Source: a virus. From it: a stretch of DNA of 41,717 nucleotides. This document shows, one piece after another, positions 1 through 7,149 of the stretch. Where the stretch lies: positions 1 through 41,717 of the IMG/VR virus record IMGVR_UViG_3300028608_000035, one strand, 5' to 3'. Position 1 is the stretch's first letter. The number at the start of each line of letters is the position of its first letter. The position numbers were made by a program, and so were the translations under genes. The notes beneath the pieces were generated by a model. That model searched no databases. It saw only the letters and a program-made list of their open reading frames with translations, and was not told where the DNA came from.

Positions 1-1397
1 GTCAAGTCACCATCGACAAATTCCGGCGAGCTTCGATTGACGGGCTCGGGTGCAGCGGCGCCGCAGTGCGGGCAACTGTCGTAGATGCGTTCGTATTTCT
101 TGTGGCACGAGCCGCAAATGCGCGTCGGGATACCGTCGTCACTCACACGCGCAGCACGCTTGTTGCGACGGTCAAGCGTCCAATCGGTGAAGCCTTCCGG
201 CAACCCCTTGTACTTGACACCGCCAACGTTGAACTCTCGATACACGTTGCCAACGTGGTCAATCAGGATGCCGAACGGCTTTGGTGACTCGGCAATGTAT
301 TGCAAGCGCTGTTCGACCGTGAAGGTATCCCACGCGGCCATGAGCACTGGCGAGATAAACAGTCGAAGCATCCGGCCGATCTGTTGCGCAAACAGGCTGA
401 AGGAAGCCGTAGGACGGGCCATAATGACCACTTCAACGGCCGGCACGTCTACACCCTCGCCGAACAGGTCAACGTTCACCAGCACGCGCAGGTTGCGGGC
501 CTTGAATTCCTTCATGGCCGTACGCCTGTCATGGTCGAGCGTATCGCTATGCACGAACGCTGCGGGCACGCCCTCTGCGTTGAATGCTGCGGTGATTTGC
601 TCCGCGTGCTCTTTGTCTACGGCGAACACGATGGCCGCCTTGCCATCAGCAATGTTGCGGTAGTTACGCACTACGTCGCCAATGATCTTGCGCGAGCCCT
701 TCACGGCCGCCGCGACCTCCGCTTGGTTGAATTCACCGTTCGCACCAATATGCACGTCGGACAAGTTCAAGTCTTCAGCGGTCGGCGTGTACACGTCGTA
801 CCGGGTAAGGTAGCCGTCGCGAATCAATTCCCATTGCTGCGGACCAACTACCATCGCATCGGCAATGCCGTCATGATGCGAGCCAAGACCTTTCCCGTCA
901 GCCCTGCAAGGTGTGGCTGTCATCAGCAACACACGGGTGCGCTCGGGGTACAGACCAGCGCATTTGCCCCACTTGTTCTCCATCAGCGTGTGATGGCCTT
1001 CGTCTTGAAACAGGTAGTCGGTGTCGGGCGCGTGAGGGTCGCCGCGTCGCAAGATCGTATCCACGCTGGCGACATTCCAGGTCGCGCGCGGGTCGTAAAA
1101 ATTGGTCTTCAATTCGTCCATGTGATTTTCCACGATGGCCTTAATTGTTGACTTGGCAGCAGTGATGTTGTGTCGGATGCCTTCGCGTGCCAGGGCCTGC
1201 GATATTTGTCCAACCAGTTCGCTACGGTGCGCTTCGATCACACCCCGGCGTGCGGGTAGCTCGCGCACCATGTCTGCCATAGTGACGGTTTTACCGCCGC
1301 CCGTCGCCATGACACCGACGACGCACCGCGCGCCCTCGCGCCACGCTTGGTAAATGCCCTGCTTGAAAACCTGTTGATTGTGTCGAAGACGGCTCAT
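1..1397 (-). CDS. SF2 (DEAD/DEAH-like) DNA helicase, N-terminal part; gene runs off the window edge
   Basis: This is a superfamily 2 helicase of the ResIII/SSL2 type, probably unwinding DNA during phage replication or recombination. From the ATG at 1397 the frame stays open to base 1 (465 codons). Visible motifs are a Walker A variant MATGGGKT (residues 30-37), motif II DEGHH (132-136), motif III TATP (160-163) and, near the end of the second RecA domain, motif VI QQIGRMLR. A C-terminal zinc ribbon with two pairs of cysteines (CGSC and CPHC) follows. The start overlaps the stop of the upstream 84-aa gene as ATGA, so the two are translationally coupled. The same frame continues without a stop into 41717-41309 if the ends are joined, giving a 601-aa protein. 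The several plus-strand open frames here are shadows. Confidence 0.9.
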   Translation of the reverse strand, partial: MSRLRHNQQVFKQGIYQAWREGARCVVGVMATGGGKTVTMADMVRELPARRGVIEAHRSELVGQISQALAREGIRHNITAAKSTIKAIVENHMDELKTNFYDPRATWNVASVDTILRRGDPHAPDTDYLFQDEGHHTLMENKWGKCAGLYPERTRVLLMTATPCRADGKGLGSHHDGIADAMVVGPQQWELIRDGYLTRYDVYTPTAEDLNLSDVHIGANGEFNQAEVAAAVKGSRKIIGDVVRNYRNIADGKAAIVFAVDKEHAEQITAAFNAEGVPAAFVHSDTLDHDRRTAMKEFKARNLRVLVNVDLFGEGVDVPAVEVVIMARPTASFSLFAQQIGRMLRLFISPVLMAAWDTFTVEQRLQYIAESPKPFGILIDHVGNVYREFNVGGVKYKGLPEGFTDWTLDRRNKRAARVSDDGIPTRICGSCHKKYERIYDSCPHCGAAAPEPVNRSSPEFVDGDL

Positions 1398-1648
1398 GCT
1401 GGCGCACGCTCCCCGACAGCCTCTAGCACTTTTATTTTTGTTGACGATTTGCCGTCCATGCTCCAGCGAAACAAAACCGTCTCTTGCATGCCGTCAAGGC
1501 CGTTTCGTTTCACGGGCCTTCCAGTGAGACACAAAACATGACCGTTAATCGTTCTAACCACGACGGAAACGCGGCAAGGCGGCGCGGGTAACTTCGCAGC
1601 TTCCAACAACATAGCGCGAAGTTCTGGAGTGTATCGGTAGGCAGACAT
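1394..1648 (-). CDS. Hypothetical protein, 84 aa, first gene of the leftward helicase operon
   Basis: A short basic protein starting MSAYRYTPEL at the ATG at 1648. A longer frame from a TTG at 1717 exists, but it would translate through the divergent promoter. The C-terminal half has alternating hydrophobic residues (RVSVVVRTINGHVLCLTG) that look like a small beta-sheet fold. I do not recognise a family. It overlaps the helicase start by ATGA and lies directly behind the promoter at 1683-1711, so it is probably co-expressed with the helicase and may assist it. No good Shine-Dalgarno is visible; the leader is A/T-rich. Confidence 0.65.
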   Translation of the reverse strand: MSAYRYTPELRAMLLEAAKLPAPPCRVSVVVRTINGHVLCLTGRPVKRNGLDGMQETVLFRWSMDGKSSTKIKVLEAVGERAPA

Positions 1649-1667
1649 AAATAATTTTTTAAGGGGG

Positions 1668-1695
1668 TTGCGCAGAACATTAATTATGCTACAGT
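1668..1695 (+). promoter_or_regulatory. Rightward promoter for the replication operon, member of a repeated promoter family
   Basis: TTGCGC (1668-1673) and TACAGT (1690-1695) are separated by 16 bp. The spacer contains AACATTAAT, the 9-mer found in three minus-strand promoters at 31333-31360, 32400-32428 and 35527-35556. The first gene downstream starts at 1743 with a GGAG Shine-Dalgarno. Confidence 0.5.
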
Positions 1696-1711
1696 CACCC
1701 CGTGGCGACAA
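1683..1711 (-). promoter_or_regulatory. Leftward sigma70-like promoter for the helicase operon
   Basis: On the minus strand TTGTCG (1711-1706) and CATAAT (1688-1683) are separated by exactly 17 bp, 35 bp upstream of the start of the 84-aa gene. It overlaps the rightward promoter 1668-1695, so the two could compete. Confidence 0.5.
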
Positions 1712-1742
1712 GTCCACTCATCAACCAACGGAGTTACCAACC

Positions 1743-2387
1743 ATGGAAATTGCTTTCAAGTTCAACAGCGGCGAGACGCCCCAACAAATCGTCGCAGCTA
1801 TCACCGGCTTCTTTGGCGTCGTCAACCAGGGCTCGCATGTCGCACCGGTCGTCAGCCCCGGCACCCCCACGCTCCCGACGACGCCTCCCGCTCAGGAAGA
1901 AGAGCCCGGCGTTGCCGCCAACCCTTCCACCATCGACGCCACCGGCATCCCCTACGATGCGCGCATTCACAGCGACCCGCCGCAGATGACGACCAAAAAC
2001 ATTTGGCGCAAGAAGCGCGGTGTTGCAGATACGCTCGTTGCCAGCGTGACCGCAGAACTAAAGGCAAAGGTCGGCAGTGTCGCACAACCGCCCGCACCCG
2101 CTGCGCCTCCCGCTCTCGCGCCTGTCATGCCCCCGGCGTCCGCTCCGCTCGCACCGCCCCCGCTCGCGCAAGATGACTACACCAAGTTCGTTACGTTCCT
2201 GTCGTCGCACATGGCGCCGACCGGCCGTCTCACGCCCGAGTACGTCAACAACTACCTTGCGCAGTGCGGCTACAAAGACGCGCAGGGCAACGGCTCGTTG
2301 CAGGTCGCACAGACCGCGCCGCCCGAGCACATCAAGCAGTTGGCAACCGCGTTCGCCCAGGCGCTCGGCGTCGCGTCGCCCGTCTAA
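1743..2387 (+). CDS. Unknown protein, 214 aa, Pro/Ala-rich linker, first gene of replication operon
   Basis: The start is the ATG at 1743 behind ACGGAG; upstream in-frame starts would lie in the promoter. The N-terminus (MEIAFKFNSGETPQQIVAAI) looks like a short folded segment. It is followed by a long Pro/Ala/Thr-rich stretch, a short basic segment around KNIWRKKRGVADTL, a second Pro/Ala-rich linker and a predicted helical C-terminal domain (YTKFVTFLSSHM to the end). I do not recognise a family. Its place immediately upstream of the DUF2800 nuclease and the SSB-like protein suggests a role in DNA replication or recombination, for example as an adaptor. The gap to the next gene is 3 nt. Confidence 0.75.
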   Translation: MEIAFKFNSGETPQQIVAAITGFFGVVNQGSHVAPVVSPGTPTLPTTPPAQEEEPGVAANPSTIDATGIPYDARIHSDPPQMTTKNIWRKKRGVADTLVASVTAELKAKVGSVAQPPAPAAPPALAPVMPPASAPLAPPPLAQDDYTKFVTFLSSHMAPTGRLTPEYVNNYLAQCGYKDAQGNGSLQVAQTAPPEHIKQLATAFAQALGVASPV

Positions 2388-2390
2388 GCC

Positions 2391-3515
2391 ATGCGTATTT
2401 ACAAGCTGCGCCCTAGCGCTGCGTCAACATGGATTCGTTGCCATGGGCAACCGCGCATGCTCGAAGGCATCCCGGTTGAACAGGACGACGAAGACGTAGA
2501 AGTACGCGAAGAAGGCACGGCTTGTCATTGGGCCGCACATCAACTTGCGCTTGGTCACAGTGTGCCGCTCGATACTATCGCGCCGAACGGTGTTCCGATT
2601 GACGAAGATATGTTGAACGCGGCGCGCACGTGGATCGATGAGACGCGCTCTTGGGGCCAGGACGTGAACCCGGCGTACGAACAGCCGTTGCATTGCGCAT
2701 GGATTCACGATGAGTGCGGCGGCGTGACTGACGGTTGCGGGTACTCGCCTTCGAAGCGGACGCTGTACATCGGCGACCTGAAGTACGGTTTTCGCTTTGT
2801 TGACGTTCAAGAAAACTGGCAATTGATCTGCTATTTTGCCGGCGCGCTCGCGCACTACGGGCTGAACGACCTCGATACATGGGTCGAATTTGTCATCGTG
2901 CAACCGCGCAGCTACCACCGGGACGGTCCCATACGTCGATGGCGGGTGCATGCGTCGGAGCTTCGCGGGCAGATCAATCAGTTGCGCGGTGCGGCGGACG
3001 CAGCGCTAGGCGTGGCCGTGTCGCCTGTGATGCTGACTGTAAACAAGGGTTGCGGTCGGTGCGCTGCGCGGTTCCGTTGCACCGCTGCACAAGACGCGGC
3101 GCTAGACGGCGTTGACAGTGCGTTTGAAGCCACACCCCATGATCTGCCGTTTGCCGCTGCGGAAGATGAATTGCGCCGTCTACAATGGGCACGTGATGCA
3201 TTGGAAGCACGCATTACCGGCCTTGAAGGGCAAGTGTCCTACCACATGCGCAAGGGCGCCATCAGCCGCCACTTCGAACTGAAGGCGAAAGCCGGCCGTG
3301 AGATTTGGAAAGAAGGTGAATTTGAACGTGCGCAAAACATGGCGCGTCTCTATGGAGTCGAACTAACGAAACCTCCCCAACCGATCACGCCTACCCAGGC
3401 GAAAACGAAGCTGCCGCCGTTCGTTGTCGAACAGTTCTCGCATCGACCGCACGGCGCATTGAAGCTGGTTCCCTCTGACGCTAGTGTTTGGCGTCGCATT
3501 TTTGGAAAGCATTAA
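2391..3515 (+). CDS. DUF2800 family RecB/Cas4-like nuclease (PD-(D/E)XK), probable Fe-S cluster
   Basis: This 374-aa protein starts RPSAASTWIRCHG, typical of DUF2800 phage proteins related to the RecB/Cas4 nuclease fold. Candidate active-site residues are H46 (in GTACHWAAH), D114, the D129-x-K131 motif in IGDLKYG, and Q144. Four cysteines, C17 near the N-terminus and C221, C224 and C230 near the C-terminus, follow the split pattern seen in the Fe-S clusters of Cas4 and AddB. The likely role is exonucleolytic processing of phage or host DNA during replication or recombination. It is followed after 1 nt by the SSB-like gene. Phages often pair DUF2800, DUF2815 and a DNA polymerase, which is the order here. 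Confidence 0.85.
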   Translation: MRIYKLRPSAASTWIRCHGQPRMLEGIPVEQDDEDVEVREEGTACHWAAHQLALGHSVPLDTIAPNGVPIDEDMLNAARTWIDETRSWGQDVNPAYEQPLHCAWIHDECGGVTDGCGYSPSKRTLYIGDLKYGFRFVDVQENWQLICYFAGALAHYGLNDLDTWVEFVIVQPRSYHRDGPIRRWRVHASELRGQINQLRGAADAALGVAVSPVMLTVNKGCGRCAARFRCTAAQDAALDGVDSAFEATPHDLPFAAAEDELRRLQWARDALEARITGLEGQVSYHMRKGAISRHFELKAKAGREIWKEGEFERAQNMARLYGVELTKPPQPITPTQAKTKLPPFVVEQFSHRPHGALKLVPSDASVWRRIFGKH

Positions 3516-3516
3516 T

Positions 3517-4542
3517 ATGCCATTTGAACTATTTTCCCCTGTCGGTCGCCAAGTGCAAGGTTCCATCCTTGACATTCGCACGACCGACGCAAAGGGCAAT
3601 CCGCTCAAGACCATGGACGGCAAGGACAAACAAACCGTCTTCTTCGCCATGGCGTTCCCCAAGACGCAGGCCGCGTGGTGGTTCGAACCCGATCCGCTTT
3701 GGATGGCGATCTACAACGAAGGTCGCCAGGGTTACCCGATGCATTTCAACCCGGACGGCTCGTGCAAACTGCCGCGCTTTGCGTGGAAGGTCATGGATGG
3801 TGACGGCGTTGATGACGACGGCAAACCCAACAACCAGAAGCCGGGCATGGCCGGCCATTGGATTCTGAAGTTTTCGAGCACGTACCCGCCGAAGGTCATG
3901 CATGGCGGTAGCTACATCACCGATCCGAAGGCTCTCAAAAACGGTTGGTTCTATCGTGTACTTGTCGGTGGTCAAGCAAACATCGGTAGTCCGAAGCCCG
4001 GCGTGTTTCTGAACCCACTCGGCGTGGAGTTGATCGCGATGGGCGAAGAAATCCAAGGTGGTGCAGACATCGCGGGCGCTATCGCTGCGGCAGGGCAAGC
4101 CGTTTTGCCTGCCGGCGCTATTGCTCTTCCGCCCGGCTTTGCCGGCCAGGGAGGCACGGCGCCTAACATGCGGCCGCCCGGTGCTGGCAACATGGCGCCG
4201 CCTCCGATGGGGCAGGCCCCCGGTGGTGCGATGCATCCGCCTCCCGGTATGGGTGCTACACCGTCCGGCATGGCGCCTCCGCCGATGGCTGCGCCCGGTG
4301 GTATGGCACCGCCCCCACTTGCAGGCCCAGGCACAATGGCGCCGCCCGGTGCGTTGCAACCCAACCATGCATTTGTGCAGAACGCCGGTGCTGTGCCTCC
4401 CGCGCTCACGCCTCCGCCCGTCGTGCAACCTACGTACGGCCCCGGTCCGGCAGCACAAGGCTTCATGCCCGATGCGTGGCTTGGGCAAGGTCACACGGTT
4501 GAGACTTTGCTTGCAGGCGGGCAAATTGTTCGCTTGAGCTAA
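3517..4542 (+). CDS. DUF2815-like single-stranded DNA-binding protein with Met/Pro/Gly-rich tail
   Basis: This 341-aa protein starts MPFELFSPVGRQVQGS at the ATG at 3517, with GGAAAG upstream. The N-terminal ~200 residues resemble phage DUF2815 ssDNA-binding proteins (OB fold, in the functional class of T7 gp2.5): the segment RQVQGSILDI, a following TTDAKGNPL and an FAMAFPK strand. The remaining ~130 residues are low complexity, built from irregular repeats such as APPPMG and PPGMGA, rich in Met, Pro, Gly and Ala. This tail is much longer than usual and lacks the acidic tip common in bacterial and T7 SSBs; the protein ends GGQIVRLS. It lies between the nuclease and a terminator. The DNA-binding role is inferred from family and context. 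Confidence 0.8.
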   Translation: MPFELFSPVGRQVQGSILDIRTTDAKGNPLKTMDGKDKQTVFFAMAFPKTQAAWWFEPDPLWMAIYNEGRQGYPMHFNPDGSCKLPRFAWKVMDGDGVDDDGKPNNQKPGMAGHWILKFSSTYPPKVMHGGSYITDPKALKNGWFYRVLVGGQANIGSPKPGVFLNPLGVELIAMGEEIQGGADIAGAIAAAGQAVLPAGAIALPPGFAGQGGTAPNMRPPGAGNMAPPPMGQAPGGAMHPPPGMGATPSGMAPPPMAAPGGMAPPPLAGPGTMAPPGALQPNHAFVQNAGAVPPALTPPPVVQPTYGPGPAAQGFMPDAWLGQGHTVETLLAGGQIVRLS

Positions 4543-4564
4543 GTTCGTTCGGTAACTCCATTCA

Positions 4565-4587
4565 CGCCCCTTCACCGGGGCGTTTTT
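4565..4587 (+). terminator. Rho-independent terminator directly in front of the polymerase start
   Basis: CGCCCC (4565-4570), loop TTCACC, GGGGCG (4577-4582), then five T (4583-4587). The polymerase ATG follows only 4 nt later (4592), so the 3' arm of the hairpin occupies the ribosome-binding position. Confidence 0.8.
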
Positions 4588-4591
4588 GCTT

Positions 4592-6574
4592 ATGAAAACA
4601 ACCCGCCCTTACGCCGAGTGCGACACGGAATGCACAATTAACTATTGGCTCGTGAAGTTCATGCTGCCTGATAACACCATGTGGAGCTTCAGCATTCATG
4701 ACGAAGACCCGACACCGTTAAACATCGCGGCAATCCAATGGTTCATTGAAAACTACACGTTGCTAACGTTTAACGGTGACCATTACGATTTGCCGATGAT
4801 TTCTCTTGCGTTGACTGGCGCCAACAACCGCACGTTGTACGAAGCAAATAACAACATCATTAAGGGCGGTCTGAAGTCGTGGGACTTTTACCGGTCGTAC
4901 GGCATCGAGAAGCCGCGCGGACTGGATCATGTTGACATCATGGAAGTTGCCCCAGGCGTGCGTATCGGTCTGAAGGCGTACATGGGTCGCGCACACGCGC
5001 CAACGATACAAGACCTACCCTTTGTGCCCGGCGTGCGCTTGAACGCCTTGCAACGCGATGAGACGGACCTCTATTGCGGGAACGACCTGTACGGCAATCG
5101 CATCCTGCGTGAGCTTTGCGCCGAACGGCTTGCGCTACGCGAAGAGATTGGCGAAGAGTACGGCATTGACGTTCGCAGCAAGTCGGATGCACAGACAGCG
5201 GAAGCGATCATTAAATCCCAACTTGGGTTTGTACCTGAGAAACGAATGGTCCCGCACGGCTACACGTTCATGTATGAGCCGCCCGAGTACATCCAATTTA
5301 CAACACCGTTACTCCAGGGCGTGTTAGACACGGTGCGTAAGGCGCAGTTCGTTGTCTATGACGTTGACCAACTGCGCGGCGCCGACTCGGCAGAAGAAAT
5401 TGTAGACAACGACGGGAAGAAGATTAAGACCGGCGTGAAGATGCCGCCCGAACTAAAGGCAATGGAAATTGCTATCGGCACAAGTCGTTATCAGTTCGGC
5501 ATTGGCGGTTTGCACAGCAAAGAAGACGGTGTACAACATCACACCGTGCCGGGCGTTTGTACCGTGCGCGAGGATGACGTTAAGAGCTACTACCCGTCGC
5601 TGATTCTATTGCTGCGGATGTTTCCCATGCAGTTGGGACACCGATTCCTTGAGATTTACGAACACGAATATCGGTCACGCCTAGCTGCAAAGGCGGCCGG
5701 CGAGAAGACCAAAGCCGATGGCAAAAAGATTGTGCTTAACGGCACGTTCGGAAAGCTCTTCAGCAAGTACAGCATCATGTTCGCCCCCGAGCTTGGGATA
5801 CGGGTAACGATCACGGGCCAGCTTTGTATTCTCATGCTGATTGAAATGTTGGAGCGCTGCGGTGTGTCGGTCGTGAGTGCCAACACTGACGGTATCGTGA
5901 CTAAGTGCCCCGTTGGCTTTGAATGGCTTAGGGATAGCTGCATTGCTTATTGGGAAAAGCTCACGGGTATGGAAATGGAACACAGCTATATCAAGTCGCT
6001 CTATGCGCAAAGCGTCAACAGCTATGTTGCGTTCGGCCAGGACGGTAAGGTTAAGCGCAAAGGCTTCTTCGCAGAGTCGGGCGTGGTCGTCGGTACGTCA
6101 GGCGCACACCCAGACAAGGACATTTGCGCAGAGGCGTGTATAGAGTACCTTCGCAGCGGCAAGCGACTGGAGGAAACAATTCACGCCTGCCAAGACATCC
6201 GCAAATTCATTTCCATTCGAGCCGTCAAGGGCGGCGGTGTCTACTACCCCAAGAGCTTGGGTCCGCGAGAGAAGGTTGTTGACGAATACGGTGCCGTGTA
6301 CCTCGGCAAAATTGTCCGTTGGTACTATGCGCGCGGCTCAGAAGAGTGCATACATTACATGGAGAAGAAGCCGACGAAGAAGCAACTTGCCGACTACATC
6401 AGCAACGGCACGCCGATACCGGTCATCGAGCGGGGCGCGAAGGTTGCAGGATCGCAAGGCGCTATCCCTTGCATGACGCTACCCGACAAGTTCCCGGATG
6501 ACGTTGACTACGAACATTACTTGCAGGATGCAATTGATATGCTCAAGACGGTTGGTGTGACGTATGAGCGTTGA
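4592..6574 (+). CDS. Family-B-like DNA polymerase with 3'-5' exonuclease, 660 aa
   Basis: This is the phage replicative DNA polymerase. The N-terminal exonuclease carries Exo I D11-T-E13, Exo II N61 to D66 (NGDHYD) and Exo III Y161-x3-D165 (YCGND). The palm carries motif A D329-VKSYYPS, motif B KKIVLNGTFGK (N383) and motif C SANTDGIV, with the catalytic Asp at 433. Motif C has Asn where most family B enzymes have the first Asp of DTDS. Motifs A and B are only about 55 residues apart, so fingers and palm are compact and there is no room for a long TPR2 insertion. The ATG at 4592 is preferred over the TTG at 4586, which lies in the terminator T-run. The stop overlaps the next small ORF. No ordinary Shine-Dalgarno exists; GGGG of the hairpin is the only candidate. 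Confidence 0.92.
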   Translation: MKTTRPYAECDTECTINYWLVKFMLPDNTMWSFSIHDEDPTPLNIAAIQWFIENYTLLTFNGDHYDLPMISLALTGANNRTLYEANNNIIKGGLKSWDFYRSYGIEKPRGLDHVDIMEVAPGVRIGLKAYMGRAHAPTIQDLPFVPGVRLNALQRDETDLYCGNDLYGNRILRELCAERLALREEIGEEYGIDVRSKSDAQTAEAIIKSQLGFVPEKRMVPHGYTFMYEPPEYIQFTTPLLQGVLDTVRKAQFVVYDVDQLRGADSAEEIVDNDGKKIKTGVKMPPELKAMEIAIGTSRYQFGIGGLHSKEDGVQHHTVPGVCTVREDDVKSYYPSLILLLRMFPMQLGHRFLEIYEHEYRSRLAAKAAGEKTKADGKKIVLNGTFGKLFSKYSIMFAPELGIRVTITGQLCILMLIEMLERCGVSVVSANTDGIVTKCPVGFEWLRDSCIAYWEKLTGMEMEHSYIKSLYAQSVNSYVAFGQDGKVKRKGFFAESGVVVGTSGAHPDKDICAEACIEYLRSGKRLEETIHACQDIRKFISIRAVKGGGVYYPKSLGPREKVVDEYGAVYLGKIVRWYYARGSEECIHYMEKKPTKKQLADYISNGTPIPVIERGAKVAGSQGAIPCMTLPDKFPDDVDYEHYLQDAIDMLKTVGVTYER

Positions 6575-6707
6575 CAGCATTCGCAACCACGCGGAGACGG
6601 CATGGCGCACCGGCCAGGAACCTAACGACGCATGCCCGTGGTCGTTCTACACTTGGCAAGGCTTGCATTGGTACGCGTGTTACTGGTGTGCGGGGTTGAC
6701 ATACTAA
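6564..6707 (+). CDS. Small Trp/Cys-rich ORF, 47 aa
   Basis: This short frame starts at an ATG at 6564 inside the end of the polymerase gene and ends at TAA 6705-6707. It reads MSVDSIRNHAETAWRTG and ends HWYACYWCAGLTY. It has five Trp and three Cys, unusual for a chance frame, and the overlap with the polymerase stop resembles the translational coupling used throughout this genome. The TTGACA element for the next gene lies in its last codons. I do not recognise it; function unknown. Confidence 0.5.
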   Translation: MSVDSIRNHAETAWRTGQEPNDACPWSFYTWQGLHWYACYWCAGLTY

Positions 6708-6727
6708 TCTTTAACGCATGCTAAGAT
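6696..6727 (+). promoter_or_regulatory. Promoter in front of the exported moron-like gene
   Basis: A perfect TTGACA lies at 6696-6701. The -10 is ambiguous: TAAGAT (6722-6727) is the best hexamer but sits 20 bp away, and weaker hexamers occur at 15-17 bp. The downstream gene has GAGAAAGG seven bases before its ATG. Confidence 0.45.
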
Positions 6728-6767
6728 GCATAGACTGCAATCCCGCAGCATTGAGAAAGGTTCTGAA

Positions 6768-7088
6768 ATGAAAATTTCCCGCATGTTCGGCGCCCTCGCG
6801 GCGCTCGCGCTTGCATCCTGTATGTTGCCTGCCGCGTTTGCCGAAAGTGCCCCTGTGCCTTCGGTCATCGGCGTGCAGGCCGCAACGGATCATGCGTCGC
6901 TGGCTACCCTGCCGGTCGTCACTGTATCTTCGGGTTCGCTCGAATCGGTGGCTGTCGCAGAACGATTGCGCAGCATGGCCTTGCGTGTCGATTTGAACTA
7001 TGAACAGACCAACCAGACTGTTGCCGGCGATGCCGTGTCAGTCGATTTCGAGGATCGCCGTCGTGCGATCCGAAGTTACCCGGTCTAA
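6768..7088 (+). CDS. Exported protein or lipoprotein, 106 aa (moron-like)
   Basis: The ATG at 6768 follows a strong GAGAAAGG ribosome-binding site. The N-terminus MKISRMFGALAALALASC is a signal peptide. Two processings are possible: signal peptidase II at the lipobox LASC (C18), or signal peptidase I after AFA (about residue 25). The mature part is about 80 residues with no recognised domain; it ends in an acidic/basic segment (VDFEDRRRAIRSY). Its own TTGACA element, its terminator and its position between replication and lysis genes fit a moron, expressed independently of the lytic programme. Superinfection exclusion by a periplasmic protein or lipoprotein is one possible role. That is inference only. 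Confidence 0.75.
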   Translation: MKISRMFGALAALALASCMLPAAFAESAPVPSVIGVQAATDHASLATLPVVTVSSGSLESVAVAERLRSMALRVDLNYEQTNQTVAGDAVSVDFEDRRRAIRSYPV

Positions 7089-7110
7089 GGCCTTACGGTG
7101 CACCAAGCAA

Positions 7111-7132
7111 AACGCCCGGCATGCCGGGCGTT
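7111..7132. terminator. Bidirectional terminator between converging transcription units
   Basis: AACGCCCGGC (7111-7120) and GCCGGGCGTT (7123-7132) form a near-perfect 10-bp palindrome, flanked by A residues on the left and T residues on the right. It separates the rightward operon from the leftward late genes. Confidence 0.85.
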
Positions 7133-7149
7133 TGTACGTGTGGTGAGCG

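Noticed and set aside
300-1151. A 283-aa plus-strand frame opposite the helicase
   Set aside because: The minus strand shows all helicase motifs in order; the plus frame has none.
3529-4575. A 348-aa minus-strand frame opposite the SSB-like gene
   Set aside because: Arg/His-rich composition and a start inside the terminator; the plus-strand protein is recognisable and properly spaced.
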